A DNA stretch of 64,000 nucleotides from CAVVYV01 sp963818205 (GCA_963818205.1 CAWFRG010000004.1:124001-188000), one strand, 5' to 3'. Shown: positions 1 to 8,322, numbered from the stretch's first letter. Numbers and translations are program-made. Notes: a model not told the origin generated them from the sequence alone.

Positions 1-477
1 GAACCCCTCCACCCCTCCCCGCTCGAGGCCGTCGGCGAGCCGACCCCAGGCCTCGAGCACCTCGTCCGGGGCGGGCAGGCCGAGCTGCACCGGCCCGATC
101 AGGACCGCGCCCGCGACCTCGTCGCGGTGCTCGAGAGCGTAGGTGGCGATCGTGTGGCAGCCCATCGAGTGGCCGCAGAGCACCGGCCTCTCGGCCCCCT
201 GGCTCTCCAGCACCGCTCCCAGGTCGTCGGCCAGCTCCCGGTAGGTATATCCCGCCTCTGCCGGAGCCGGCGCCGACTCGCCGTGACCGCGGGCGTCGTA
301 GGAGATCTGGCGGTAGCCCCGCCGCGGCAGCGCGTTTGACCCGTGGACGACGTAGCGGCGGGTCGCCGTCACCCCGTGCAGGAGCACGATCGGTGGCCCC
401 TCCCCCACGCTCTCGCCCGCCAGCTCGATCCCGGACGAGTCGACCGTGAAGGGCGCTGGCTCGAGGCCCTCGGCCAT
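1..477 (-). CDS. Alpha/beta hydrolase, C-terminus cut by the window edge
   Basis: Reading leftward from an ATG at 477, the frame stays open to base 1, so about 159 N-terminal residues are visible and the end is missing. It shows the alpha/beta hydrolase layout: an oxyanion stretch VLLHGVTAT near residue 35, a YDARGHGES strand-turn near 65, and the nucleophile elbow GHSMG near 105 with Ser as nucleophile. The acid and histidine of the triad would lie beyond the edge. Substrate cannot be read from this. It follows the peroxiredoxin gene by 11 bases on the same strand, so the two are probably co-transcribed. Confidence 0.85.
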   Translation of the reverse strand, partial: MAEGLEPAPFTVDSSGIELAGESVGEGPPIVLLHGVTATRRYVVHGSNALPRRGYRQISYDARGHGESAPAPAEAGYTYRELADDLGAVLESQGAERPVLCGHSMGCHTIATYALEHRDEVAGAVLIGPVQLGLPAPDEVLEAWGRLADGLERGGVEGF

Positions 478-488
478 CGGAACCGAGC

Positions 489-944
489 TCAGGCGAGCCG
501 CTCGACGGCGCGCTCGAGGTCTCCCACCTGCTGGTAGCGAATCCCGAAGCGGGCGACGTGGCGGTAGCGGACGATCCCCTCCCCGTCCACCAGGAAGATC
601 GATCGACGCAGGAAGCCGCCGGGGGCGACGACCCCGTAGGAGCGAGCGACACGCTTTCCTGGGTCGCTGAGCAGGGGCAGCTGGAGTCCGTTCTCGGTGA
701 CGAAGCGTTCGTGCGACTCCACCGACTGCGGCGAGATCCCGAGCATCGGCACCCCGAGCGCCTCGATCCGGTCGCCGTCATCGCGGTAGGAGCAGAACTG
801 CTTGGTGCAGACCGGGGTGAAGTCTCCTGGGTAGAAGGCGAGGATCAGCCCCTCGCCGCGGTAGTCGGCGAGCCGGTAGGTGCGTGAGCCGGTGCCCTCG
901 AGCTCGAAGTCCGGGGCGCTGTCGCCCTCGCGAACCTTCGCCAT
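489..944 (-). CDS. Peroxiredoxin, Bcp type
   Basis: 151 residues of the AhpC/TSA thioredoxin-fold family, which reduces peroxides through a reactive cysteine in the cytoplasm. The peroxidatic Cys46 lies in DFTPVCTKQF and a second cysteine, Cys51, sits five residues later, the arrangement of atypical 2-Cys Bcp enzymes. The frame is open to 1124, but similarity begins at MAKVREGDSAPDF, so the ATG at 944 is used. The divergent methyltransferase starts about 150 bases away, leaving a shared promoter region. A second, damaged peroxiredoxin lies at 34917-35372. Confidence 0.88.
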   Translation of the reverse strand: MAKVREGDSAPDFELEGTGSRTYRLADYRGEGLILAFYPGDFTPVCTKQFCSYRDDGDRIEALGVPMLGISPQSVESHERFVTENGLQLPLLSDPGKRVARSYGVVAPGGFLRRSIFLVDGEGIVRYRHVARFGIRYQQVGDLERAVERLA

Positions 945-1096
945 CAGCCGCCCCGCCCGATTAGCCGCCCGATCTTCAACGCTCCGAAGGCTAGCTGGCG
1001 GTTCCGGGCTGCGATCATCGCGCCACCTTGCCCGAGCGAGCGACCGAGCGCGATACCGGGCCGCCGCCGCGGCGGATCCAGATCCTCGCCCGGGGA

Positions 1097-1681
1097 ATGA
1101 ACACCGTGATCGCCAGGGCCCCATTCGCCTGGCCGCTCCTGCGGGGAACGATGCGCCGCATCTTCGACCGGCTCGCGCCGACCTGGGAGGCCCGCTCCTC
1201 CGTCGAGCACCTGACGCCGCTCGCCGCCGCCCTCCTCCACGTCCGCCCCGCCCCCGAGCGGGCCCTGGATCTGGGCACCGGCCTCGGTGACGCGGCGCTG
1301 CTGATCGCGCGGGAGTTCCCCCAGGCGCGGGTCCGCGGCGTCGACCTCTCCGAGGAGATGATCCGTCTCGCCCAGCGGCGGATCGGGCTCGACCCCGAGG
1401 GGCGGGTCGCCTTCCGGGTCGCCGACGCCGCGGACCTCCCCTATGAGGACGACTCGTTCGACCTCGTCGCCCAGCTCAACATGCCGCCCTTCTTCGCCGA
1501 GACCGCCCGGGTGCTGCGGCCGGGCGGCTACTTCGTGATCGCGGCGACCTTCGGCCCCGCGACCCCGTTCTACACGCCCGAGTCCGTGCTTCGCCGCGGC
1601 TTCGCCCGCGTCGGGCTCGAGCAGGTCGAGAGCGGTGGCGCCGGCGACGGCACCTACTGGGTGGCGCGGCTCCCGGGCTAG
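1097..1681 (+). CDS. Class I SAM-dependent methyltransferase
   Basis: About 194 residues with the Rossmann-type SAM site: motif I LDLGTGLGDAA, an acidic end of strand 2 in GVDLSEEM, and a later VADAADLPY strand typical of Methyltransf_11/25 proteins. Motif IV is replaced by QLNMPPFF, so the target is not predictable; small molecules or lipids are usual in this group. I chose the ATG at 1097; an in-frame TTG at 1028 would add 23 residues of unconvincing sequence. It lies divergent from the peroxiredoxin and just upstream of the lipid kinase operon. Confidence 0.75.
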   Translation: MNTVIARAPFAWPLLRGTMRRIFDRLAPTWEARSSVEHLTPLAAALLHVRPAPERALDLGTGLGDAALLIAREFPQARVRGVDLSEEMIRLAQRRIGLDPEGRVAFRVADAADLPYEDDSFDLVAQLNMPPFFAETARVLRPGGYFVIAATFGPATPFYTPESVLRRGFARVGLEQVESGGAGDGTYWVARLPG

Positions 1682-1721
1682 CGGCCGCTCATGGCCGCGA
1701 TCCCCTGTTGGGCGCAAGCCA

Positions 1722-1727
1722 TAGATT
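1722..1727 (+). promoter_or_regulatory. Candidate -10 box of a leaderless lipid kinase transcript
   Basis: TAGATT ends six bases before the GTG at 1734, and no purine-rich ribosome binding site lies between. This is the spacing expected when transcription starts on the first base of the start codon, common in actinobacteria. No good -35 is visible. The role is inference. Confidence 0.45.
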
Positions 1728-1733
1728 CAACCT

Positions 1734-2639
1734 GTGAACGCCGATCGCTCGCACCTCTTGCTCGTCAACCCCTCCTCCGGGGGCGGCCGCGCCCGGAAGC
1801 TCCTGCCCGAGGTGGAGGGAGAGCTCCGGCGGCGGCAGATCGCCTTCCGCACGATCGAGACCCGGAGCCTCGAGCACGGTATCGAGGAGGCACGGCGCGC
1901 CGCGGATGGGGGCGAGACTCCCGTGGTCATGAGCGGCGACGGGCTGATCGGACAGGTCGGGGGCGCCCTGGCCGAATCGGGAGCGTCGCTGGGGATCATT
2001 CCGGGTGGGCGCGGCAACGACCTCGCCAGGGTGCTCGGGATCCCACCGGAGCCGGCCGGCGCTGTTGCGGTGCTCGCCCAAGGGAATGAGCGCGAGATCG
2101 ACGTCGGCGAGGTGAACGGGCGCCGCTTTCTCTGCATCGCCTCCTTCGGCTTCGACTCCGACGCCAACCGGATCGCCAACGAGGCTCGCCTGGTGCGGGG
2201 AAACCTGGTGTACGCCTACGCCGCCCTCCGGGCGATGGCCGCCTGGCGCCCCGCGACCTTCAGCGTCGCCGTCAACGGCAGGGAGCCGATGACGTTCAGG
2301 GGCTACTCGGTGGCGATCGCGAATAGCCGCGCGTTCGGCGGGGGGATGTTCGTCGCCCCCCATGCGAAGCTCGACGACGGGCTGTTCGACATCGTGGTCA
2401 TCGGCGACATCGGCAAGATTCGCTACCTGGTTAACCTGCGAAAGGTGTTCAAGGGCACCCACGTCGAAGAGGACGAGGTGGCCGAGCTGCCGGCCGCGGG
2501 CGCCGAAGTCAAGGTGAGCGCCGATCGCGACTTCGCCGTCTACGCCGACGGCGAGCACCTGGCCGACCTGCCGGCGACGCTCAGGGTCCTCCCCCGCGCG
2601 CTGCGCGTGATCGCACCCCCCGCCGAGGCGAAGGCGTGA
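1734..2639 (+). CDS. Diacylglycerol kinase family lipid kinase
   Basis: 301 residues of the YegS/DgkB/sphingosine kinase fold, which transfers phosphate from ATP to a lipid hydroxyl at the membrane face. Visible motifs are VNPSSGGGRA at residue 11 for nucleotide binding, SGDGLIGQV near 64 (normally GGDGT) and PGGRGNDLAR near 85 (normally GTxND). The Thr of both motifs is changed, which may alter activity or substrate. The start is GTG. The stop overlaps the murT start by four bases (GTGA), so it is translationally coupled to cell-wall genes; diacylglycerol or an undecaprenyl-type lipid are possible substrates, but the sequence does not decide. Confidence 0.85.
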   Translation: MNADRSHLLLVNPSSGGGRARKLLPEVEGELRRRQIAFRTIETRSLEHGIEEARRAADGGETPVVMSGDGLIGQVGGALAESGASLGIIPGGRGNDLARVLGIPPEPAGAVAVLAQGNEREIDVGEVNGRRFLCIASFGFDSDANRIANEARLVRGNLVYAYAALRAMAAWRPATFSVAVNGREPMTFRGYSVAIANSRAFGGGMFVAPHAKLDDGLFDIVVIGDIGKIRYLVNLRKVFKGTHVEEDEVAELPAAGAEVKVSADRDFAVYADGEHLADLPATLRVLPRALRVIAPPAEAKA

Positions 2640-4054
2640 GCCGGTCAGAGGAGTCAAGCGCCGCGGCGACGCCGCGGCCAAGCGCCCTGTTCGGGCCGAA
2701 GCTGGCCCTCGCCCGGCTCACCGGGCGCCTCAGCCGGAGCAGCGGGCGAGGAGGCGGCACCACCCTGCCGGGGCGTCTGCTGGTGCGAATGGCCCCGGAT
2801 GCGATCGAGCGGCTCGCCGCCGAGCTCGAGGGCGGGTCGATCGTGGTCAGCTCCACCAACGGGAAGACGACCACGGCGGGGATGATCGCGACCATCCTTC
2901 GCCGCGCCGGCCGCCAGCCGGTCCACAACCGGGCCGGCTCGAACATGCACTGGGGCGTCGCCACGGCGCTGCTCGAGCAGGGCGGCCGCGAGGGCCTCTT
3001 CGAGCTCGACGAGGCCTGGCTCCCGCGGGTCGCTCCCCGGCTTCGCCCCCGGCTGCTCGTGCTCACCAACCTCTTCCGCGACCAGCTCGACCGCTACGGC
3101 GAGCTCGAGCGCCTCGCCGACGAGTGGGCGGTGCTGGTCGATTCGCTGGTCGGTTCCTGCGAGTTCGCCCTCTGCTCCGACGATCCGCTGATCGCCGACC
3201 TCGGCCGCGATCGCGAGCTGCGTCGTCGCCCCGGTGTGACCTACTTCGGGATCGAGGACACCAGCCAGGCGCTGCCTCAGCTCCAGCATGCCCACGACGC
3301 CAAGCACTGCCGCCGCTGCGGCGCTCCCTACGCCTATGAGCGGGCCTTCGTCGGCCACCTCGGGCACTACTCCTGCCCCAACTGCCACGCCGACCGCCCC
3401 GCTCCTGACGTCGCCGCCACCGAGGTCGAGCTGCACGGAATGTCCGGCTCCCGGTTGCGGGTGCGGACGCCGGAGGGCGAGCTCGAACTGGAGCTGCCAC
3501 TGCCGGGCCTCTACAACGTCTACAACGCCCTCGCCGCGATCACCGCCGGGCTGCGCTCGGGGATCTCCCTGGAGCGGATCCGCGAGGGGCTGGAGACGGT
3601 CCGCGCTGTCTTCGGCCGGGTGGAGACGATCGAGGTGTCCGGGAAGCCCGTTTCGATTCTCCTGATCAAGAACCCGGCGGGCGCGAACGAGGTGCTGCGG
3701 ACGCTCAGCCTCGAGTCCGCCGATGGCGGGCTCGACATCTGGATCGCCCTCAACGACAAGATCGCCGACGGCCGCGACGTCTCCTGGATCTGGGACGCGG
3801 ACTTCGAGCTGCTCTCAGGCCAGGTCCGCCGGGTGGTCTGCTCCGGGACCCGGGCGCCGGAGATGGCCCTGCGCCTCAAGTACGCCGGCTGGCCGCAGGG
3901 CTCGATCGAGGTGATGCCGGAGATCGGTGGCTCGCTCGACCGGGCGGTCGCCGAGGCTCCCCGGCGGCTCTTCGCCCTCCCGACCTACACCGCGCTGCTC
4001 GAGCTGCGGACCCTGCTCGCGAACCGCGACCTGGCGCCGGAGTTCTGGGAATGA
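2636..4054 (+). CDS. murT: MurT, catalytic subunit of lipid II isoglutaminyl synthase
   Basis: 472 residues. MurT is a Mur-ligase relative that activates the D-Glu carboxylate of lipid II with ATP; GatD supplies ammonia, giving D-isoglutamine in the stem peptide. The P-loop TNGKTTT lies at residues 74-80. The MurT-specific zinc ribbon inserted in the central domain is clear: Cys225 and Cys228 (CRRC) with Cys247 and Cys250 (CPNC). A MurT C-terminal domain follows. The GTG start overlaps the kinase stop. Unusually, gatD is not the next gene: a methyltransferase lies between, with four-base overlaps on both sides. Confidence 0.93.
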   Translation: MSRSEESSAAATPRPSALFGPKLALARLTGRLSRSSGRGGGTTLPGRLLVRMAPDAIERLAAELEGGSIVVSSTNGKTTTAGMIATILRRAGRQPVHNRAGSNMHWGVATALLEQGGREGLFELDEAWLPRVAPRLRPRLLVLTNLFRDQLDRYGELERLADEWAVLVDSLVGSCEFALCSDDPLIADLGRDRELRRRPGVTYFGIEDTSQALPQLQHAHDAKHCRRCGAPYAYERAFVGHLGHYSCPNCHADRPAPDVAATEVELHGMSGSRLRVRTPEGELELELPLPGLYNVYNALAAITAGLRSGISLERIREGLETVRAVFGRVETIEVSGKPVSILLIKNPAGANEVLRTLSLESADGGLDIWIALNDKIADGRDVSWIWDADFELLSGQVRRVVCSGTRAPEMALRLKYAGWPQGSIEVMPEIGGSLDRAVAEAPRRLFALPTYTALLELRTLLANRDLAPEFWE

Positions 4055-4815
4055 GCCTACTGCCCCGCTTCCGTAAGCCCCTGAATGAAGCCGCGATCTG
4101 GCAGGACGTGGAGTTCGGCTCCTACGCGGCGGACCTACCCCTGTGGGAGCAGCTCGCACGGGAGGCAGGCGGGACTGTGGTCGAATTGGGGGCGGGCTCA
4201 GGCCGGGTCACGCTCCGTCTCGCCCGGGCGGGCTGCGAGGTGCTCGCAGTCGAGCGCGATCGCGAGCTCGCGGACGAGCTCGAGCGACGCGGTGAAGGGC
4301 TTCCGATCCATGTCGTGGCCGCAGACTTCGTGCTGGCGGATCCGCCGTGGCCGCAGTTGGCACCAGAAGACGCGCGCCTCGTGATCGCTCCGCTTCAGGT
4401 CTTTCAGCTTCTCGACGAAGAGGAACGGAGCCAGGTGCTAGCCGCCGTCACGAGGGTGCTCAGCTCGGGCGGGCGATTCGCCGTCGCCCTGGTCGACGAG
4501 ACGACGCTGGCGAACGAGGGGGTCGCCGCTACGCCCCGGCCGGACATGCGTGAGCTCGAGGGCTGGGTCTACTACAGCGAGCCCCTCTGGGTCCAGGTTT
4601 CCGAGCGCACCCTACGAGTCCGGAGGCTACGCGAGCGTGTCTCGCCCAACGGCGACCTGGTGCGCAGGGTGCACGACGACCTTCTTAACCGCCTCTCCCC
4701 GGAACAGCTGGCGGAAGAGACCAAGCGGGCGGGGCTGACGCCACTCGCGAGTCGCCGCGTCAGCTCCGGGCCCGACGAGGCCGATTCGGTGGTCGTCCTG
4801 GCCGAGAGACGATGA
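4051..4815 (+). CDS. Class I SAM-dependent methyltransferase between murT and gatD
   Basis: 254 residues with a clear SAM site: motif I VVELGAGSGRVTLRLA near residues 45-60, the acidic ribose-binding residue in VLAVERD, and a Methyltransf_25-like core. The start ATGA overlaps the murT stop and its own stop overlaps the gatD start, so all three are likely translated together. Its position between two subunits of one enzyme suggests a role in cell-wall precursor modification or control, but nothing in the sequence names the substrate. Confidence 0.85.
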   Translation: MSLLPRFRKPLNEAAIWQDVEFGSYAADLPLWEQLAREAGGTVVELGAGSGRVTLRLARAGCEVLAVERDRELADELERRGEGLPIHVVAADFVLADPPWPQLAPEDARLVIAPLQVFQLLDEEERSQVLAAVTRVLSSGGRFAVALVDETTLANEGVAATPRPDMRELEGWVYYSEPLWVQVSERTLRVRRLRERVSPNGDLVRRVHDDLLNRLSPEQLAEETKRAGLTPLASRRVSSGPDEADSVVVLAERR

Positions 4816-5570
4816 GACCCACCGACCCCACGCCCGAGCTCCGCCTGCTGGCGCTCTACCCGGAGCAGATGAACATCTACGCCGACCGCGGCAACATCCT
4901 CTTCCTCCAGCGGCGCTGTGAATGGCGCGGGATCGGCTTTCGCTACGCGGCCTCGGGGCCCGGCGAGGGCTTCGACCCCAGCGATCACGACCTGATCTAC
5001 ATCGGGGGCGGCCAGGACCGAGACCAGATGCTGGTCGCCGAGGACATGCTGCGGACGAAGCGTGACGCGATCGCCTCTGCGGTGGACGACGGGTCCGCGC
5101 TGCTCGCCGTCTGCGGGGGCTACCAGCTGCTCGGACGCAGCTATCAGCTCGGCGAAATGTCCATCCCGGGGCTCGGGATCGCCGACCTGGAGACGGTCCG
5201 CGAGCCGGGCCCGCGGCTGATCGGCAACGTCTCGATCGAAGTGGACCTCGGCGACGGGCCGCGGGTGCTGGCCGGCTTCGAGAATCACGGCGGCCGCACC
5301 TACCTGGGACCCGGTGCCGAGCCCCTGGGCCGGGTGCTGCACGGGCATGGGAACAACGGCGACGATCGCCGTGAGGGGGTTCGCCGACTGAACCTGGTCG
5401 GGACCTACCTGCACGGACCGCTGCTGCCCAAGAACGCCTGGCTCGCCGACCGCCTGATCTCGCTTGGCCTCGCCCACCGGACCGGCTCGGCTCCCTCGCT
5501 GGAGCCGCTCGGCGACGAGCTCGAGGCCGCCGCCCACGAGACCGCGCTGCTCGCCGCCGAGCGCGGATAG
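4812..5570 (+). CDS. gatD: GatD, glutaminase subunit of lipid II isoglutaminyl synthase
   Basis: 252 residues of the class I glutamine amidotransferase (CobB/CobQ-like) group. It hydrolyses glutamine and passes ammonia to MurT. The nucleophile elbow LLAVCGGYQLLG holds Cys101, and the catalytic histidine is His201 in GTYLHGPLLPKN. The early YPEQMNIYADRGN segment and YIGGGQDRDQ are typical of GatD. The ATG overlaps the stop of the preceding methyltransferase by four bases. It is the last gene of the kinase-murT-methyltransferase-gatD operon; lemA follows after 113 bases with its own promoter-like sequence. Confidence 0.92.
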   Translation: MRPTDPTPELRLLALYPEQMNIYADRGNILFLQRRCEWRGIGFRYAASGPGEGFDPSDHDLIYIGGGQDRDQMLVAEDMLRTKRDAIASAVDDGSALLAVCGGYQLLGRSYQLGEMSIPGLGIADLETVREPGPRLIGNVSIEVDLGDGPRVLAGFENHGGRTYLGPGAEPLGRVLHGHGNNGDDRREGVRRLNLVGTYLHGPLLPKNAWLADRLISLGLAHRTGSAPSLEPLGDELEAAAHETALLAAERG

Positions 5571-5670
5571 CCCCGGGACGCCACCATCAGTCGCGGCTGC
5601 TGGCGACCGCCGGGCGTAAGTCGCTACGGGCTTCGCCCTTCGCCGCTGAGTGCGGCGGTCTGGCAGCCGC

Positions 5671-5676
5671 TAGGAT
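5671..5676 (+). promoter_or_regulatory. Candidate -10 box of lemA
   Basis: TAGGAT followed by seven bases and then the lemA ATG at 5684, with no ribosome binding site between. The same TAGGAT-CACC pattern precedes the cupredoxin gene at 15550. A leaderless promoter is the simplest reading. Confidence 0.45.
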
Positions 5677-5683
5677 CACCCGC

Positions 5684-6241
5684 ATGGTCATCGTCTTGAT
5701 CGTCGTCGGGCTGATCGTCCTCGCCGGACTGATCTACGTCCTGGTCCGCAACTCGATCATCAGCGCGCGCAACCGCGTCGAGGAGGCATGGAGCGGGATC
5801 GACGTGCAGCTGAAGCGCCGTCACGACCTGGTTCCGAACCTGGTCGAGTCGGTGAAGGGCTATGCGACGCACGAGCGCGAGACGTTCGAAAAGGTCACCC
5901 AAGCCCGCAGCCAGGCGATGCAGGCAAGCGGCGTCGAGGAGACCGGCAAGGCGGAGAGTGCCCTGAGCGCCGCCCTCGGCGGTCTCCGGGTCGTTGCCGA
6001 GCAATATCCAGAGCTGCGCGCGACCGAGAACTTCCAGCAGCTTCAGCGGCAGCTCTCGGAGCTCGAGGACGAGATCCAGGCATCGCGGCGGATCTACAAC
6101 TCGAACGTCCAGTCCTACAACACCCGGATCCAGCAGTTCCCGGCCTCGATCATCGCCAACCAGGGCGGCTTCGAAGAGAAGCCGTTCTTCGAGATCGGCG
6201 ACGCCGCAGAGCGCGAGGCCCCGCAGGTCTCGTTCAGCTAG
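5684..6241 (+). CDS. lemA: LemA family membrane-anchored protein
   Basis: 185 residues. A single N-terminal membrane helix (about residues 1-22, rich in Val, Ile and Leu) is followed by the LemA helical bundle with its hallmark segments NRVEEAWSGIDVQLKRR, DLVPNLVESVKGYA and YNSNVQSYNTRIQQFP. LemA proteins are widespread and their function is not settled. Length and motif order are normal. It is monocistronic as far as can be seen, with gatD upstream and a gene-remnant region downstream. Confidence 0.93.
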   Translation: MVIVLIVVGLIVLAGLIYVLVRNSIISARNRVEEAWSGIDVQLKRRHDLVPNLVESVKGYATHERETFEKVTQARSQAMQASGVEETGKAESALSAALGGLRVVAEQYPELRATENFQQLQRQLSELEDEIQASRRIYNSNVQSYNTRIQQFPASIIANQGGFEEKPFFEIGDAAEREAPQVSFS

Positions 6242-6287
6242 CTGGGCCCCGCTGCGATCCCGCTTCGCGCGTCAGGAGGCGGACGCC

Positions 6288-6370
6288 TCAGACGGTGATG
6301 ACGACTTTTCCACGAGCGTGTCCTTCCTCCAGGTACCGAATCGCCTCCGGGACCTCGATCAGCGAGTACC
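6288..6370 (-). pseudogene. Remnant: C-terminal end of a zinc-type alcohol dehydrogenase
   Basis: On the minus strand the last 26 or so codons read YSLIEVPEAIRYLEEG then HARGKVVITV and a stop. This is the characteristic C-terminus of NAD(P)-dependent quinone oxidoreductase/alcohol dehydrogenase family members. Nothing of the rest of the enzyme is present: upstream the sequence switches to a transporter N-terminus in another frame. The fragment is a deletion remnant. Confidence 0.75.
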
Positions 6371-6570
6371 AACAACCCGGCGACCAAGAAGCCGTAGATG
6401 TCGACGATCCAGAGCAGCTGCGAGCTGCTCGGCGCGAGGTCCTCGCTGAGGGCCGGCAGCGCCAGGTTGAGCACGGTCAGGTCCATCGCGTAGACGGCGC
6501 ACGGGAGGGCGATCACGGTGGGCCCGACCCACTCGCGGCGCCCGGCCGTGGCCGGCACCGTGTCGGTCAC
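6365..6570 (-). pseudogene. Remnant: N-terminal end of an MFS (DHA2-type) transporter
   Basis: A GTG at 6570 with a GGGGCGGG ribosome binding site starts a frame that reads as the first 66 or so residues of a major facilitator drug transporter: a first membrane helix around VIALPCAVYAMDLTVLN, the VLNLALP motif, then QLLWIVDIYGFLVAGLLV, where the second helix begins. At about 6367 similarity stops and the sequence continues, out of frame, as the end of an alcohol dehydrogenase. The start signal is intact, so a short chimeric peptide could still be made. Confidence 0.75.
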
Positions 6571-6718
6571 ACCCGCCCCTCGGTGCCTCCCCGCTCGCTT
6601 GATTCCGAGTCGATACAGGTAAGGACTGCGGAGCGCGGCGGAACTGACCGCTCGGAGGCTCGGGTTCCGTCGGAGCGATCGGTTCACTCGAACGTGGCGG
6701 GTCTACTCTCGGAGGGGC

Positions 6719-7792
6719 ATGAGGGCCGGCGCGACAAGCGCGACCGCGCGAGAACGCGAGCTGCTGGAGGCGGCACGCGGTGGAAGCGACGACGCCTTCC
6801 GCCGGCTGGTGGAGCCCTACCGCAAGGAGCTCCACGTGCATTGCTACCGGATGCTCGGCTCCGTCCACGACGCGGACGATGCCCTCCAGGACGCGCTCCT
6901 GCGCGCCTGGCGCGGGCTCGCGAGGTTCGAGGGGCGCAGCTCGATCCGCTCGTGGCTCTACAGAATCACGACCAACGTCTGCCTCGATCTGATCTCAAGG
7001 CGGCCCAAGCGGGTACTCCCGATCGACCACGGCCCGGCCGCCGGTCCCGGCGATGATCTTGGCGAGCCGCTGATCGAGTCGGTCTGGGTGGAGCCATACG
7101 CGGATGAGCTGCTGGGCCTCGAGGACGGGTACTCCTCCCCCGAGGCCCGCTACGAGCGACGCGAGAGTGTGGAACTGGCCTTCATCGTGGCGCTACAGCA
7201 CCTGCCGGCCACCCAGCGCGCCGTGCTGATCCTCCGCGACGTGCTCGGCTTCTCTGCCCGCGAGGCCGCTGAGACGCTCGAGACGACGGTCGCGTCGGTG
7301 AACGGCGCCCTCCGACGCGCGCGTAAGGCGGCGGCGGAGAGGCTTCCCGGCCAAAGCCAGCAGGTCGCCGTGCGCGCGCTGGGCGACGACGGTCTCCGCA
7401 AGCTCGTCAATCGCTACATCGATGCGTGGGAGCGAAGCGACGTCGACGCGATCCTCGCGATGCTGGCCGAGGACGCCACCTTCACGATGCCGCCGCTCCC
7501 AACGTGGTACCGCGGCCACGACGCGATTGCGCTCTTCCTCACCCGCTACGCGCTCCGCGACCGGTGGCGCCTCGTCTCGGCTCGCGCCAACGGGCAGCTG
7601 GCGTTTGGTTGCTACGCCTGGGATGCGGAGACGGGGAGCCACACGGCGCTGTCGCTCGACGTGCTCACCCTGGAGGGCACCCGGGCGACCGCGGTCACCT
7701 CCTTTGTCACCCCGTACATGCTGGGGCCCGCCCGAGAGCGATTCGCCGCCGACGTCTTCGAGCGTTTCGGCCTGCCCGACCGGCTTGACTGA
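6719..7792 (+). CDS. ECF sigma factor with C-terminal SnoaL-like domain
   Basis: 357 residues. Region 2 spans about residues 15-90 (FRRLVEPYRKELHVHCYRML, DADDALQDALLRAWRGL, WLYRITTNVCLD) and region 4 about 140-205 (LPATQRAVLILRDVLGF with an AREAAETLETTVASVNGAL helix-turn-helix). A SnoaL/NTF2-like domain follows (about 225-335, IDAWERSDVDAILAMLAEDA). This is the large actinobacterial sigma group (TIGR02960-like, cf. SigG) in which the attached domain is thought to modulate activity in place of a classical anti-sigma factor; none is encoded nearby. TACTCT and a GGAGGGG ribosome binding site precede the ATG. Confidence 0.9.
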   Translation: MRAGATSATARERELLEAARGGSDDAFRRLVEPYRKELHVHCYRMLGSVHDADDALQDALLRAWRGLARFEGRSSIRSWLYRITTNVCLDLISRRPKRVLPIDHGPAAGPGDDLGEPLIESVWVEPYADELLGLEDGYSSPEARYERRESVELAFIVALQHLPATQRAVLILRDVLGFSAREAAETLETTVASVNGALRRARKAAAERLPGQSQQVAVRALGDDGLRKLVNRYIDAWERSDVDAILAMLAEDATFTMPPLPTWYRGHDAIALFLTRYALRDRWRLVSARANGQLAFGCYAWDAETGSHTALSLDVLTLEGTRATAVTSFVTPYMLGPARERFAADVFERFGLPDRLD

Positions 7793-7887
7793 GATGCCCT
7801 GGGGCGTAATGCGGCGGTGGACCTCGTTCCGCTTTGCGGGGCAGAGCACCGCCCCCAGCGCAACGAGGAGCGATTGGAAGGCTGGGC

Positions 7888-8322
7888 CTACAGGCCGGAG
7901 GAGCCGAAGCCGCTCGGGCCACGGACCGAGGACTCGAGCGAGTCGGCCTCGAGCGGGCTCGCATGTGCGATCGGCACCACCAGCAGCTGGGCGATCCGAT
8001 CGCCGGGCGCGACCCGGAACTCGGAGCTGGTGTCTGTGTTGAGGAGCAGCACCCTGACCTCGCCCCGGTAGCCCGGATCGATCAGGCCGGGCGAGTTGAC
8101 CAGGGCGATCCCGTGCTTGAGCGCCAGCCCCGAGCGGGGCAAGACCAAGCCGGCGAGCCCCTCCGGGATCGCAACCGCAAGCCCGGTGCCGACGCTGACC
8201 CGCTGGCTGGGGCCGATCCGGGCGCCCTCGGCCGAATAGAGGTCGAGCCCCGCGTCGTTGTCATGGGCGCGAGTCGGCAGCGTCGCCTTGTCGCTGAGGC
8301 GAATGAAGCGCAGCTCCTCCAT
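7888..8322 (-). CDS. dut: dUTP diphosphatase
   Basis: 144 residues of trimeric dUTPase, which hydrolyses dUTP to dUMP and keeps uracil out of DNA. The five motifs are visible: AHDNDAGLDLYS (1), LPRSGLALKHGI (2), GLIDPGYRGEV (3), FRVAPGDRIAQLLV (4) and the C-terminal glycine-rich arm GPSGFGSSG (5). The frame is open further upstream, but the family begins at MEELRFIRL, so the ATG at 8322 is chosen. It lies 67 bases downstream of hflX on the same strand. Confidence 0.95.
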   Translation of the reverse strand: MEELRFIRLSDKATLPTRAHDNDAGLDLYSAEGARIGPSQRVSVGTGLAVAIPEGLAGLVLPRSGLALKHGIALVNSPGLIDPGYRGEVRVLLLNTDTSSEFRVAPGDRIAQLLVVPIAHASPLEADSLESSVRGPSGFGSSGL

